64,000 bases of DNA, taken from assembly GCA_900762325.1 (NCBI GenBank), contig CAAFGG010000048.1, positions 1 to 64,000 on the forward strand, in the 5' to 3' direction. The DNA is from an uncultured Collinsella sp. (GTDB lineage: Bacteria; Actinomycetota; Coriobacteriia; Coriobacteriales; Coriobacteriaceae). Shown in pieces: positions 1-8,063 of the stretch (positions are counted from its first letter, which is position 1; every line of letters starts with the position of its first letter). The position numbers were made by a program, and so were the translations under genes. The notes beneath the pieces are model-generated. The model had not been told where the DNA came from, did no database searches, and worked only from the letters and a program-made list of their open reading frames with translations.

Positions 1-102
1 GACCTGGACGCGTACGTCGCCCATTGGAACACGAGGCGAAGGCAGGTTAAACTGAAGGGGCTGACCCCGGAGGAGTTCCGGAACCAGCCCCTTGCGGCGT
101 AG
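1..102 (+). CDS. IS3-family transposase, C-terminal fragment
   Basis: The first 33 codons of the window read in frame to a TAG stop. They match the end of the rve integrase domain of IS3/IS150-type transposases: a W-N-x-x-R-R segment, then a GLTPEEFR-like segment close to the stop. The 5' part lies outside the window, so integrity of the transposase cannot be judged. The catalytic DDE residues are not in view. The family call rests on the short C-terminal motif only. Confidence 0.75.
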   Translation, partial: DLDAYVAHWNTRRRQVKLKGLTPEEFRNQPLAA

Positions 103-140
103 TTCTTATTTAAGCCGTCCAAGTTTTGGGGTGCAGTTCA
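1..140 (+). mobile_element. Right end of an IS3-type insertion sequence (partial)
   Basis: The transposase fragment is followed by about 38 noncoding bases ending in GTCCAAGTTTTGGGGTGCAG-TTCA near position 140. This resembles the terminal inverted repeat of IS3-group elements, which end in CA. The left end and the target duplication are outside the window, so the boundary at 140 is an inference. Confidence 0.6.
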
Positions 141-180
141 ATATCGCCAGCGGCCCCGCTTTTGCACTATACGCTATGCC

Positions 181-1938
181 CTACTCGGCATCCTCGACCT
201 CATACGAATCCGCCTCGGCGGGCTCATCGTTTGTCTCTGGCGCAGTCCCGCGTGCCTCGTCAAACGCCGCTTTCATGGTCTTGTTGCCCCACGTGAGCTT
301 GCGAATGGTAAGATCGTCGGCTTTCTTGTTGGCTAGGCGCAGATTGTTCTCGGAGGACAGCAACGCCTCCTTGGTTTTCTGCAGATGGCTAATCGTCTTG
401 TCGATCTCATCGATTGCCGTTTGGAACTTGCGGCTCGCAATCTCGTAGTTGCGGCCGAAATCGTTCTTGAACTTCTCCATCTTGGCTTCGAAGTTCGTAA
501 CGTCGATATTCTGCTGTTTGTACTCCGCCAGCTCCTGCTTATAGCGAAGCGAACCCATAGCGGCGTTGCGAAGAAGCGTAATCATGGGAATGAAAAACTG
601 TGGGCGAATCACGTACATCTTCTCGTAGCGATAGCTCACGTCGACTATCCCTGCGTTATAGAGCTCGCTCTCGGGCTCGAGCAGCGTGCAGAGCACCGCG
701 TACTCACAGCCTTTCTGGCGACGATCGTGATCGAGTTTCTTAAAGAAGTCCTCGTTTTTATGCTTGGTCGCAGTCTCGTCGTTCTCGTTTTTCATCTCGA
801 ACATAATCGAAATGACCTCGTTGCCGCTCGCGTCGCACTCGCGGAAGATAAAATCGCCCTTGGTGCCCTCGGACGCATCGTTATCTTTCTCGAAGTATGC
901 ATTGGGAAACGCCGTCATGCGCAGACGGTTAAACTCGGTCTCGCAGTGCTGCTCGAGCGACTCGCCCACCATCTTGGTGGACAGGCGGACCTTCATGTCC
1001 TTCAGGCGCTCAATCTCTTCATCCTTGTAGCGGATCAGGTCATCGCTCGCGCGCTTGGCTTGCGCAAGCTCGAGCTCGTGTGCCGCCTTGGCTTGCTCCT
1101 CGCGAGAATCGCGCACCGCCAGCTCGCTCGTCAGCTTGGCACGTGCCTCATCGCGCTCTCGCTCCGCCGCGGCGACCGCCTCTGACAGGTTCATTTTTGC
1201 CATCAGTTCCTGCTCGCGCAGCTGGGCACGCAGGCCCTCGGCCTCTTGCTCGGACTGAGCCTTTGCGGCGGAAAACTTCTCTTGCACCTTCGCGCGATAG
1301 TCAGTAAGCGCGCGCTCGGCCTCGCTGCGAGCGGCATCGAGCTCACGCTGCGACTCTGCCGCGGCAGCGGCAAGCGCCATCTCCTGGGCCTTGTCCGCCG
1401 CGGCGAGCTTGGCCTGCAGCTCGGCAATCTGAGCGTCGCGCGCGGACAGGTCATTTTGAGCAGCATTGCGTGCCGCCGCCTCGGCAAGCCTGGCTTCATC
1501 ATCTTTGCGCTCCAACTGCGCACGTAAATTGTCGATCTCGCGCTGAAGCTCGACATTCTCCTTTTGAGCATCGGAACGGGCCTCGACCGCCGCGCGCTGG
1601 CTTGCGCTCTCGCGCTCCGCGGCAGCGCCCTCGAGCTTGGCGCGCAGCTCGGCAAGCTCGGCATCGCGCTTGGCGACCTCTTGTGCCAACTGTTGAGCTG
1701 CAGCGTTCTTTTGCTCGACAAGCTGAGCGTTACGCTGAGACTCCGCCTTTTGCAAAGCGGCCGTCGAACGCGAACGCTCAAGCTCCAGCGCCTGCTCGCC
1801 CTCGCGCTGGACTGCCTTCACACGCTCTGCCAGGTCGTGCGAGAACTCGGCATCGCGCACTTGCTTGACGATATCCGCATAGCCGGACGCATCGACCTTA
1901 AATACTTCGCCGCAATGCGGGCACTTAATCTCGTTCAT
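181..1938 (-). CDS. DUF2130 coiled-coil protein, putative PD-(D/E)XK fold
   Basis: A 585-residue protein. It starts with CPHCGEVF (residues 6-13), a half zinc knuckle. A long Ala/Glu/Arg-rich coiled coil spans about residues 30-320, and a conserved C-terminal DUF2130 domain covers about 320-530. Within that domain E326, D362 and an E-M-K triad at 381-383 are spaced like a PD-(D/E)XK nuclease core; this reading is mine and assumes the family fold. The tail after 560 is acidic. The ATG at 1938 is chosen because GAGGAG lies just upstream and it begins at the CPHC motif; longer upstream reading is unlikely to be translated. The gene sits beside the IS end. Biological role is unknown. Confidence 0.8.
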   Translation of the reverse strand: MNEIKCPHCGEVFKVDASGYADIVKQVRDAEFSHDLAERVKAVQREGEQALELERSRSTAALQKAESQRNAQLVEQKNAAAQQLAQEVAKRDAELAELRAKLEGAAAERESASQRAAVEARSDAQKENVELQREIDNLRAQLERKDDEARLAEAAARNAAQNDLSARDAQIAELQAKLAAADKAQEMALAAAAAESQRELDAARSEAERALTDYRAKVQEKFSAAKAQSEQEAEGLRAQLREQELMAKMNLSEAVAAAERERDEARAKLTSELAVRDSREEQAKAAHELELAQAKRASDDLIRYKDEEIERLKDMKVRLSTKMVGESLEQHCETEFNRLRMTAFPNAYFEKDNDASEGTKGDFIFRECDASGNEVISIMFEMKNENDETATKHKNEDFFKKLDHDRRQKGCEYAVLCTLLEPESELYNAGIVDVSYRYEKMYVIRPQFFIPMITLLRNAAMGSLRYKQELAEYKQQNIDVTNFEAKMEKFKNDFGRNYEIASRKFQTAIDEIDKTISHLQKTKEALLSSENNLRLANKKADDLTIRKLTWGNKTMKAAFDEARGTAPETNDEPAEADSYEVEDAE

Positions 1939-1996
1939 GGCAGCTCCTCGATGGACGCAAACTTCAACCGCATACACTCTACCGCGCCGCACGGAC

Positions 1997-2032
1997 AAAA
2001 AAAGGCGCCGCCGCCATAATGGCAACGGCGCC
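1997..2032 (-). terminator. Rho-independent terminator after the ChbG-like gene
   Basis: On the minus strand a GGCGCCG...CGGCGCC stem with an AT-containing loop is followed by seven T residues. It lies 47 bases past the deacetylase stop, and would also separate that gene from the DUF2130 gene. Confidence 0.85.
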
Positions 2033-2036
2033 AGAA

Positions 2037-2069
2037 CCACCACAAAGGTGACTGTCCCCTTTGTGGTGG
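2037..2069. repeat. Palindromic intergenic repeat with GTCCCC core
   Basis: Arms CCACCACAAAGG and CCTTTGTGGTGG flank a short centre containing TGTCCC. It lies directly 3' of the deacetylase stop. The arms and the core resemble the hairpins at 41436-41470 and 42086-42114. Confidence 0.7.
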
Positions 2070-2078
2070 CTTGGATCC

Positions 2079-2843
2079 TTACAGGTCGCGGTAGTCGATC
2101 AGGCGAAGATTGGGTTGAGACTCAAGCCAAGCGCAAAGCTCGGGGTCGATGAGTGCATCAACTTCCTTGGCACGATCGGTCGTAAGCGAGCTGCTCTCGA
2201 GGATAAAACGATCGAGATAGCCCGGATGGCACACAAAGACGACCGTCTCGCCGTCCTCCATCTCTCGAACCGCCTGCATAATCGAGTCCTTGGGTTCGTA
2301 GCCCGGCTCCATCGAGTGCATCACCATCCGCAGGTCGGTATCTCCGCAATGCACCACCGCCGTGGGGTCGAAGCTCGCCTTTTGCTCCTTAAGGCCCAGC
2401 TCTTGGGCAACCGTCGAGATCGCGCGGTTAAGGTTTTTGCTCATGACGGCATGGGCCTCAAAATAATCGGGTTCGCGGCCCACGATCTCGACAAAGCGGT
2501 CATGCTGCGCGCGAATCTCGATGCAGGCCTCGTCGAAGTCTATCAACTCCTCGCCGCGCTTAAAGTGCTCGCGGAAGGTACGGCTGCTATGGAACTCACC
2601 GTTCTCGTTGAGCATGCTCGGAATGAGCGCCGGGTCGGCACACGGCTTGCCCAGGCATACGTTGGTATGCTGGCCCACCGCAATGCCGGCATCCGCCACG
2701 AGCGACCAGCCGCGCTCAGCTTCGGGCATATTGGGCATCAGGCCCGCCGAGCGCACCAGGCCCTCATTGATACTGCGGGCAATCCCCAAGTCAACGGCAT
2801 ACGAATAACCAATATCATCGGCACGAATGAGCAATTGCTTCAT
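2079..2843 (-). CDS. ChbG/YdjC-family carbohydrate deacetylase
   Basis: A 254-residue protein of the YdjC/ChbG/HpnK family: metal-dependent deacetylases of N-acetylated oligosaccharides such as chitobiose. The diagnostic N-terminus MKQLLIRADDIGYS contains the metal-binding Asp pair (ADD), and a later GQHTNV segment supplies the expected His. The start at 2843 matches the usual family N-terminus and has GGGGGT upstream; an ATG four codons earlier (2855) is possible. It lies downstream of a PTS IIBC gene in the same direction, which suggests deacetylation of an imported sugar, but an 80-base gap separates them. Substrate is not known. Confidence 0.85.
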   Translation of the reverse strand: MKQLLIRADDIGYSYAVDLGIARSINEGLVRSAGLMPNMPEAERGWSLVADAGIAVGQHTNVCLGKPCADPALIPSMLNENGEFHSSRTFREHFKRGEELIDFDEACIEIRAQHDRFVEIVGREPDYFEAHAVMSKNLNRAISTVAQELGLKEQKASFDPTAVVHCGDTDLRMVMHSMEPGYEPKDSIMQAVREMEDGETVVFVCHPGYLDRFILESSSLTTDRAKEVDALIDPELCAWLESQPNLRLIDYRDL

Positions 2844-2920
2844 ATTGACCCCCATCTATGGAAAGGGGCACTTGAAGTGCAACCAAGTGCCCCAGGCAAT
2901 TATCTTACCGAACAGACGCT

Positions 2921-4369
2921 TTAGGCCTTGGCGGCGGCAGCGTCCTCATCGAGCTGCTCTTTGGTGAAACCAAAGAGATAAGCGATGGCGGCGGCGGAAA
3001 CAAACGCGGCACCCGATGCAATGCACCCCCATACGAGATTGGCAGTTCCGCCGGCAACATATCCGGTGATACCCAGAATATTCGTCGCGCCCAAAACATA
3101 CGTCGTCACATTGGTAAGAGCCGCGATCAGGCCGCCGATAGCGCCGCCGGCAACCATGGCACCCAAGCAGCGGGTGTACTTAAAGCCGCAGCCATACAGC
3201 GCGGGCTCCGTCACGCCGCCGACAATGCCGGAGAGCGAGAAACCAAGCATGGCACCCTTTTCGTCAGTCTCCTTAAGGCGCAGGAAGGCGCCGAAGGCCA
3301 TGCCCCACGTAGCGAACTGAGCGATAGCGCCCGCGACCATGACGCAGGAGTCAGAGCCCATGGTGAGCAGCTGCACAATGCCAAGGGTAAGCAGGACCTG
3401 GTGCATACCGGTCATAACCAGGAACTCCCAAAGCGCGGCAATGGCAACGAGGGAGATGACCGTGACGATACCGCCGGTGTTGCCGAGGCCGAACATAAAG
3501 TTACCAACCGCGTTGCCCAAGATAGAGCCAATCGGAGCCAGCGCGCACAGCGAAACGGGAATCATGACGGCCAGAGTACACACGGGCACAAACACCGTAG
3601 AGAGCATGTCGGGAATGATCTTCTTCATGAACTTCTCAACGACCATGAGTACCGGCATGGACAGAACCATGGGGAGAACGGTGCAGGAATAGTTGTTCAG
3701 CTGAGCCGGGAGCACGACGTAAACCATCGTGGTCGTAGCACCAGAATCCGCAGCGGCGTTGACCAACGTCATGAACTCGGGGGCAATGAGCACGCCGCCG
3801 AGCATCATGCCGAGCGGCTGGCTGCAGCCGAGCTGCTTTGCGGCAGCCCAACCCAGATAGACAGGGAGGAAATAATAGCCGGCGTTGTAAATCCAGTTGT
3901 AGAAGAAGTTGTAGATGTCAGAATCTGCAGACCAGATACCGAGCATGCCGTCGCCGCAAAGTACGGCAAGTGTGCGGAACATGGCGGCGCCCATGATAAT
4001 GGGGATCGTCATGCACATTGTCTTGGACAGGTAGTTAAGGGCCTTCTTGCCCGCAGTCTTGACCGTCAGCGGCTCCTTGGTGCCGTCATCGAGGTTCTCG
4101 TCAATGGAGCCTTCGCCCTTGACGCCCAGCGCAATGGCGGCGTCATAGACCTTCGGCACGTTCTGGCCAATGATGACCTGATACTGGCCGCCAGACCACT
4201 GTGCGCCCAACACACCCTTGATCTTCTTAACTTCATTATCATTGGGAATGGACTGATCTTTGAGGTTCAGACGCAAGCGGGTCATGCAGTGCGTCGCGTT
4301 CGTCACATTGGAGGCGCCGCCGACGGCAGCGAGCACGTCCTCGGCAATCTTCTTGTTATCGACAGTCAT
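2921..4369 (-). CDS. PTS beta-glucoside-type transporter, IIBC subunit
   Basis: A 482-residue sugar phosphotransferase permease. The N-terminal IIB domain (about 1-90) carries the phosphorylatable cysteine C28 in THCMTRLRL, typical of the glucose/beta-glucoside class. The IIC domain (about 110-470) is hydrophobic with many membrane segments. There is no C-terminal IIA domain, so a IIA partner must come from elsewhere. The ATG at 4369 is preceded by AAGGG; a TTG at 4390 is less likely. The gene is downstream of a BglG/LicT antiterminator and its leader holds a RAT-like element and terminator, so sugar-dependent antitermination is expected. The exact sugar is unknown. Confidence 0.9.
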   Translation of the reverse strand: MTVDNKKIAEDVLAAVGGASNVTNATHCMTRLRLNLKDQSIPNDNEVKKIKGVLGAQWSGGQYQVIIGQNVPKVYDAAIALGVKGEGSIDENLDDGTKEPLTVKTAGKKALNYLSKTMCMTIPIIMGAAMFRTLAVLCGDGMLGIWSADSDIYNFFYNWIYNAGYYFLPVYLGWAAAKQLGCSQPLGMMLGGVLIAPEFMTLVNAAADSGATTTMVYVVLPAQLNNYSCTVLPMVLSMPVLMVVEKFMKKIIPDMLSTVFVPVCTLAVMIPVSLCALAPIGSILGNAVGNFMFGLGNTGGIVTVISLVAIAALWEFLVMTGMHQVLLTLGIVQLLTMGSDSCVMVAGAIAQFATWGMAFGAFLRLKETDEKGAMLGFSLSGIVGGVTEPALYGCGFKYTRCLGAMVAGGAIGGLIAALTNVTTYVLGATNILGITGYVAGGTANLVWGCIASGAAFVSAAAIAYLFGFTKEQLDEDAAAAKA

Positions 4370-4506
4370 GTCGAATCCCTTCTCTTCCAACTAAAGGCCG
4401 TGGGACTTCACGGCACCAAGACGCACGATTCCGCTCGCGCCTGCGCAGCGCGCGATACCAGTTGGCAAGAGATTGATTTGCATGTGATTCCCGGGTGGAT
4501 CGACAT

Positions 4507-4563
4507 GAAAAAAGCCCCGCGCACAACCGACAGAGACCCAATTATGGTCTCGGCAGAATCGGT
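4507..4563 (-). terminator. Leader terminator of the PTS gene
   Basis: On the minus strand ACCGA, then GAGACC, pair with GGTCTC and TCGGT around an ATAATT loop. They are followed by GCGCGGGGC and a TTTTTT run. The hairpin overlaps the 3' side of the putative RAT, the arrangement expected for LicT-type antitermination. Confidence 0.7.
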
Positions 4564-4597
4564 AGTGCCTCTCGGAGCTGCGCCGTGAGTAACACCC
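4561..4597 (-). promoter_or_regulatory. Putative ribonucleic antiterminator (RAT) for LicT/BglG
   Basis: Minus strand reads GGGTGTTACTCACGG, then CGCAGC and GAGGCACTACC. This resembles the RAT consensus (GGxTTGTTACTG ... GCAGGCAAAACC) and its 3' end overlaps the leader terminator stem. The regulator gene lies immediately upstream. The match is imperfect, so it is a candidate. Confidence 0.6.
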
Positions 4598-4709
4598 AAC
4601 ACACGGCGAGTATATGCGGCAGATGCGTTCGTTGCGGCTCAGATTACCGACGAACGGTAGCAAACGACCCGCGAACGGTCGCCATGACGGAAAGGAAATA
4701 CCAGAGAGC

Positions 4710-5546
4710 CTATTTATCCGAGTGGACAGAAGCCACGCGATTCACATGCATGATCAGATAGACGAGCTCCTCTTGGGCCAATGGCTCGCCAAAGGTCTCT
4801 TGAATCAGATCGTCGACACGGTGAGCGCAACGCGATGCCGCCGGATACTGCTCCACGAGCACGTCGTAAAGACCGGAGTTCTCGGTATCGATCGGCTCTT
4901 TCTTTGCCACGCGGTCGAGCAGATAGCGCACATGAGTGGCAAAGCGGGCAAAGGCGAACGACGAGCGATCGACCGTCACACCCAACTCTTCTTGAATAAT
5001 CGCGACCGTCATATCGAGCAGTCGCTCCTCGTGCTGCTCGGCAAGCACGCGCCGCTCGCTCGGCTTAACCGATGCGTTGACAATCGACATGGCAATGCCC
5101 GCGGCCTCGCTTCGGGGCATGCGCACATGAAAGCTCTTCTGGATGCCGCGAACAGCCAGCTCGCCCAAGCGGTATTCGATGGGATGCAGCTGCTCCAGAT
5201 CGCGCTCAAGCGGCAACGACACCACCATGTGTTCGCGGGCGCGCTTAATGGCAAACTGAATATGGTCTGCCAATGTAATGGGAAGGTTAGGACTCAATTC
5301 GTACGAAAGCTGTCCGGTCGCGATATCGGCCAGCTGAGCAGAAAACTCCAGCACCTCGGGGTCGACCTCATCGATAAACGCCAGGTACTTTGAATCGATG
5401 CCGTAAAAGGTACGCGTGATGACATCCAGGTCGACCTCATGCGGCATATCGCCAAAGCCGATACCGCGGCCCAGCGCGATAAGCTGACGCCCCGCGCCAT
5501 CTTCGCAGATGGCAGCGTTGTGGTTAATGCGCTGGATAGCCCTCAT
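4710..5546 (-). CDS. BglG/LicT-family transcription antiterminator
   Basis: A 278-residue RNA-binding antiterminator. The CAT RNA-binding domain is residues 1-55 (MRAIQRINHNAAICED, typical for LicT), followed by PRD1 (about 65-165) and PRD2 (about 170-278). Phosphorylatable histidines can be placed at H95 in PRD1 and H205 and H267 in PRD2. The second PRD1 histidine of LicT-type proteins appears to be Ser (residue 154). The ATG at 5546 has GGAG upstream. It precedes the PTS IIBC gene and probably controls it by preventing leader termination when sugar is present. Confidence 0.9.
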   Translation of the reverse strand: MRAIQRINHNAAICEDGAGRQLIALGRGIGFGDMPHEVDLDVITRTFYGIDSKYLAFIDEVDPEVLEFSAQLADIATGQLSYELSPNLPITLADHIQFAIKRAREHMVVSLPLERDLEQLHPIEYRLGELAVRGIQKSFHVRMPRSEAAGIAMSIVNASVKPSERRVLAEQHEERLLDMTVAIIQEELGVTVDRSSFAFARFATHVRYLLDRVAKKEPIDTENSGLYDVLVEQYPAASRCAHRVDDLIQETFGEPLAQEELVYLIMHVNRVASVHSDK

Positions 5547-5563
5547 GGAATCATCGCTCCTAC

Positions 5564-5598
5564 TAAAACGCGCCGTGCAGACCATCCGCGCGGCGCGT
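5564..5598 (-). terminator. Terminator after the phosphoesterase gene
   Basis: Minus strand CGCGCCG...CGGCGCG stem followed by TTTTAG, between the phosphoesterase stop and the antiterminator start. Confidence 0.75.
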
Positions 5599-5619
5599 TC
5601 ATTCTACCTGCACTTACAG

Positions 5620-6165
5620 CTAGAGTCCAAAGAAGCCCAGGATCTGGTCGCGGCTAACGGGCTTGTAGTTGTTGGCATCGAGGCCAACGTCGTAGCGAAG
5701 GACTGGGCGCGCGCGATCGCGATTGCGCGCGTTGGTGCGGTCTCCCCTGCTGTGAATGTGCCCGTGCAGCATGATGGCGCCGCGCGCCTTGCCATTCCAG
5801 CTGAGCATGGGGTAATGGCTCATTACCAGGCGATGGCCCTTAGCGTAACCGGGGGCGACCTCCAGATAATCGCGCACCTCATCCCAAATGTGCGGCGCGT
5901 CTGGATCTTCCCAGTCGTCGTCATGGTTACCGCGGATGAGCGTTACGTTCTGACATTCGATGCGCTCGCGCAGGCGCACCGCCTCCACCAGGGGCAAACG
6001 ATAGGTAAAGTCTCCCAAGATATAGAGGCGGTCGTCCACAGCCACGCACTCATTGATGGCATCGATGACCTTGCGGTTCATCTCCTCGACCGAATCAAAC
6101 GGTCGATCCATGTCGTGCAAGATATTCGTATCGCCCAGGTGCAGGTCGGCGGTAAACCACATCAT
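5620..6165 (-). CDS. Metallophosphoesterase
   Basis: A 181-residue calcineurin-like phosphoesterase. All metal-binding blocks are visible: DLHLGD near the N-terminus, LGDFTYR, RGNHDDDW, SHYP, and the C-terminal GHIHS. The size fits small single-domain bacterial members, some of which hydrolyse phosphodiesters or nucleotides. Two ATGs in a row (6165 and 6162) follow an AGGA motif; 6165 is used. It is transcribed toward the licT homologue but is separated from it by a terminator. Substrate is unknown. Confidence 0.88.
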   Translation of the reverse strand: MMWFTADLHLGDTNILHDMDRPFDSVEEMNRKVIDAINECVAVDDRLYILGDFTYRLPLVEAVRLRERIECQNVTLIRGNHDDDWEDPDAPHIWDEVRDYLEVAPGYAKGHRLVMSHYPMLSWNGKARGAIMLHGHIHSRGDRTNARNRDRARPVLRYDVGLDANNYKPVSRDQILGFFGL

Positions 6166-6231
6166 CGTCTCTGTCCTCATTTCGCAACGCGTATAAGACC
6201 TGTTTAGTATACAGACGCGGCGATGAGACAG

Positions 6232-6423
6232 TCACCCAAAGAGCCCGCCGAACAGACCTCGGCGACGCTTGTCCTTTTTATTCGAACCTTTACCCCGGGC
6301 GTTCTTATCCTTTTGCTTCTTACGGTCCTGCTCCAACTCATCGTCATCGAGTAGCATATCCCACTCAAACGGATCGTCTGTCAGATCGAACAGGTCATCG
6401 TCATCAAACACGTGCGCCTCCAT
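6232..6423 (-). CDS. Small acidic-basic hypothetical protein
   Basis: A 63-residue frame that is very acidic in the first half (runs of Asp), strongly basic from about residue 34, and ends in GLFGGLFG. The biased but ordered composition suggests it is real. There is no convincing Shine-Dalgarno sequence before the ATG and I recognise no family. It is downstream of nothing obvious and 66 bases upstream of the phosphoesterase in the same direction. Confidence 0.45.
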   Translation of the reverse strand: MEAHVFDDDDLFDLTDDPFEWDMLLDDDELEQDRKKQKDKNARGKGSNKKDKRRRGLFGGLFG

Positions 6424-6675
6424 TACCGATTAGCGAGCATCCACAACGTAGTTGAGAAGTCTACGGGCCCGTGCGGACACAAATTCATCCTGTCTGCGTC
6501 TTTCAATCGTTTGCCGCAACGCTTGCGCAACGGAACGCTTGCAGATAAGATAGGAACACGGATGGCACCCGTGGCAGCGGGTCTTGCCAACTCCGATACA
6601 CGTTTTCATCGTGAGAAGTGGCCGTCTTCGCTTACGCGGGGGCGGCCACTTTGTTTATCCCTATGTCATCTGATT
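6424..6675. other. Gene-free stretch with possible structured RNA
   Basis: No gene was seen. The plus strand contains small hairpins (CGCAA...TTGCG near 6513 and CACGG...CCGTG near 6555). It ends in a long stem with arms AAGTGGCCG and CGGCCACTT at about 6615-6652, followed by TGTTTAT. No plus-strand gene follows. It may be the terminator of a short noncoding transcript or of the neighbouring dehydrogenase gene. Confidence 0.3.
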
Positions 6676-8055
6676 CTAATGCACAAACATGCGCACGAAC
6701 TTGTGCTTCCAGCTTGCGTAAGGAGCGTAGCGGAATGGCACGTCCAGCCACGTTGCCTTGTTCACGATGCTCTTCTTGTGGCTAAACGTTTCGAAGCTCT
6801 CGCGTCCATGGTACTGCCCCATACCGCTCGCTCCCATGCCGCCAAAGCCCATATGGCTCGTAGCCAGGTGCATGATGGTGTCATTAACGCAGCCGCCGCC
6901 AAAGGGTACGTAGCGCACAAAGCGCTGCTGAACCGCGCGATCCTGACTAAAGACATACAGGGCCAGCGGCGTCGGGTGATTCGTGATGAACGCCTCGGCC
7001 TCATCCAAGCTCTCAAACGTCAGCACCGGCAAGATTGGGCCGAAAATCTCCTCCTGCATTACGGCGTCCTCAGGCGCCACGCCGTCCAAAATCGTCGGCT
7101 CAATCTTGAGCGACGACTCGCGCGCGGTACCTCCCAGCACAACCTTGTCGGGGTCGATCAGCCCGCGCACGCGCGCGAAATGCTTAGCGTTGACAATATG
7201 ACCGTAATTCTCATTGTCGAGCGGATGCTCGCCAAACATGCGGCGGGCCTCCTCCTTGATGAGGTCCAGCAGCTCGTCGTGCACGCGCGCATCGACCAGC
7301 AGGTAGTCGGGCGCCACGCAGGTCTGCCCCACGTTGAGCCATTTACCAAAGGCGATACGCCGTGCCGCGACCTTCAAGTTTGCCGTCGCATCCACGATGC
7401 AGGGACTCTTTCCGCCCAGTTCAAGCGTCACAGGCGTAAGGTTTTTACTTGCGCGCTCCATGACGAGCTTGCCGACCGGAACGCTACCGGTAAAGAAGAT
7501 CTTGTCCCAGCACTCATCGAGCAGCGCTTCGTTCTCGGCGCGCCCGCCCTCGACAACTGCCACCAGGCGCGAATCAAACGCTTCTTCGCAGATTTGCTTG
7601 AGCACTGCGCTCGATGCCGGAGCATAGGCACTCGGCTTGATGACCACGGTGTTGCCCGCGGCAAGAGCGCCAGCGAGCGGCTCGAGCGTCAGCAAAAACG
7701 GGTAGTTCCACGGAGCCATGATGAGTGTGACGCCATAGGGCACGGACTGCGTCTTGCACACACTAATAGCATTGGCGAGGTCGCACGGGCGCAAGTGGGC
7801 ACGGCTCCATCGGGCCACATGCGCAATCTGATGTCGAATCTCGGAAAGCGAGGTGCCGATCTCGCACATATACGCCTCGTCATGTGACTTACCCAAATCG
7901 GTCTTGAGCGCATGGGCAATATCGGCCTCGTGGGCCCGCACCGCATCGCATAAACTCACGAGCGCACGACGTCGAGCATCGACATCAAACGTGGCGTGTG
8001 TCTTAAAGTAGGCGCGCTGATCGCCGACGATGCGCGCAATTTCCTCGGTGTTCAT
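6676..8055 (-). CDS. Aldehyde dehydrogenase (class 3 type)
   Basis: A 459-residue NAD(P)-dependent aldehyde dehydrogenase. Seen in order: the APWNYPF cofactor-binding segment, FTGSVPVGK, the catalytic glutamate in LELGGKSP, the catalytic cysteine in GQTCVAPDY, and EEIFGPILPV. Length is typical of the short class 3/YwdH-like enzymes. A perfect AGGAGG precedes the ATG. It lies 8 bases downstream of an iron-dependent alcohol dehydrogenase, so the pair is an operon that would interconvert an alcohol, its aldehyde and the acid. The natural substrate cannot be deduced. Confidence 0.93.
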   Translation of the reverse strand: MNTEEIARIVGDQRAYFKTHATFDVDARRRALVSLCDAVRAHEADIAHALKTDLGKSHDEAYMCEIGTSLSEIRHQIAHVARWSRAHLRPCDLANAISVCKTQSVPYGVTLIMAPWNYPFLLTLEPLAGALAAGNTVVIKPSAYAPASSAVLKQICEEAFDSRLVAVVEGGRAENEALLDECWDKIFFTGSVPVGKLVMERASKNLTPVTLELGGKSPCIVDATANLKVAARRIAFGKWLNVGQTCVAPDYLLVDARVHDELLDLIKEEARRMFGEHPLDNENYGHIVNAKHFARVRGLIDPDKVVLGGTARESSLKIEPTILDGVAPEDAVMQEEIFGPILPVLTFESLDEAEAFITNHPTPLALYVFSQDRAVQQRFVRYVPFGGGCVNDTIMHLATSHMGFGGMGASGMGQYHGRESFETFSHKKSIVNKATWLDVPFRYAPYASWKHKFVRMFVH

Positions 8056-8063
8056 GGACCCTC

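Noticed and set aside
3401..4588. A long plus-strand frame (395 codons) opposite the PTS gene
   Set aside because: It mirrors the IIBC gene in another frame, has no ribosome site, and its translation is rich in His/Arg/Asn, as expected from the complement of a GC-rich membrane gene.
6540..6660. T-box-like motif (GATGGCACC) before a terminator
   Set aside because: No plus-strand gene follows for it to control and the stem I and specifier parts are not seen; kept only as an unexplained structured gap.
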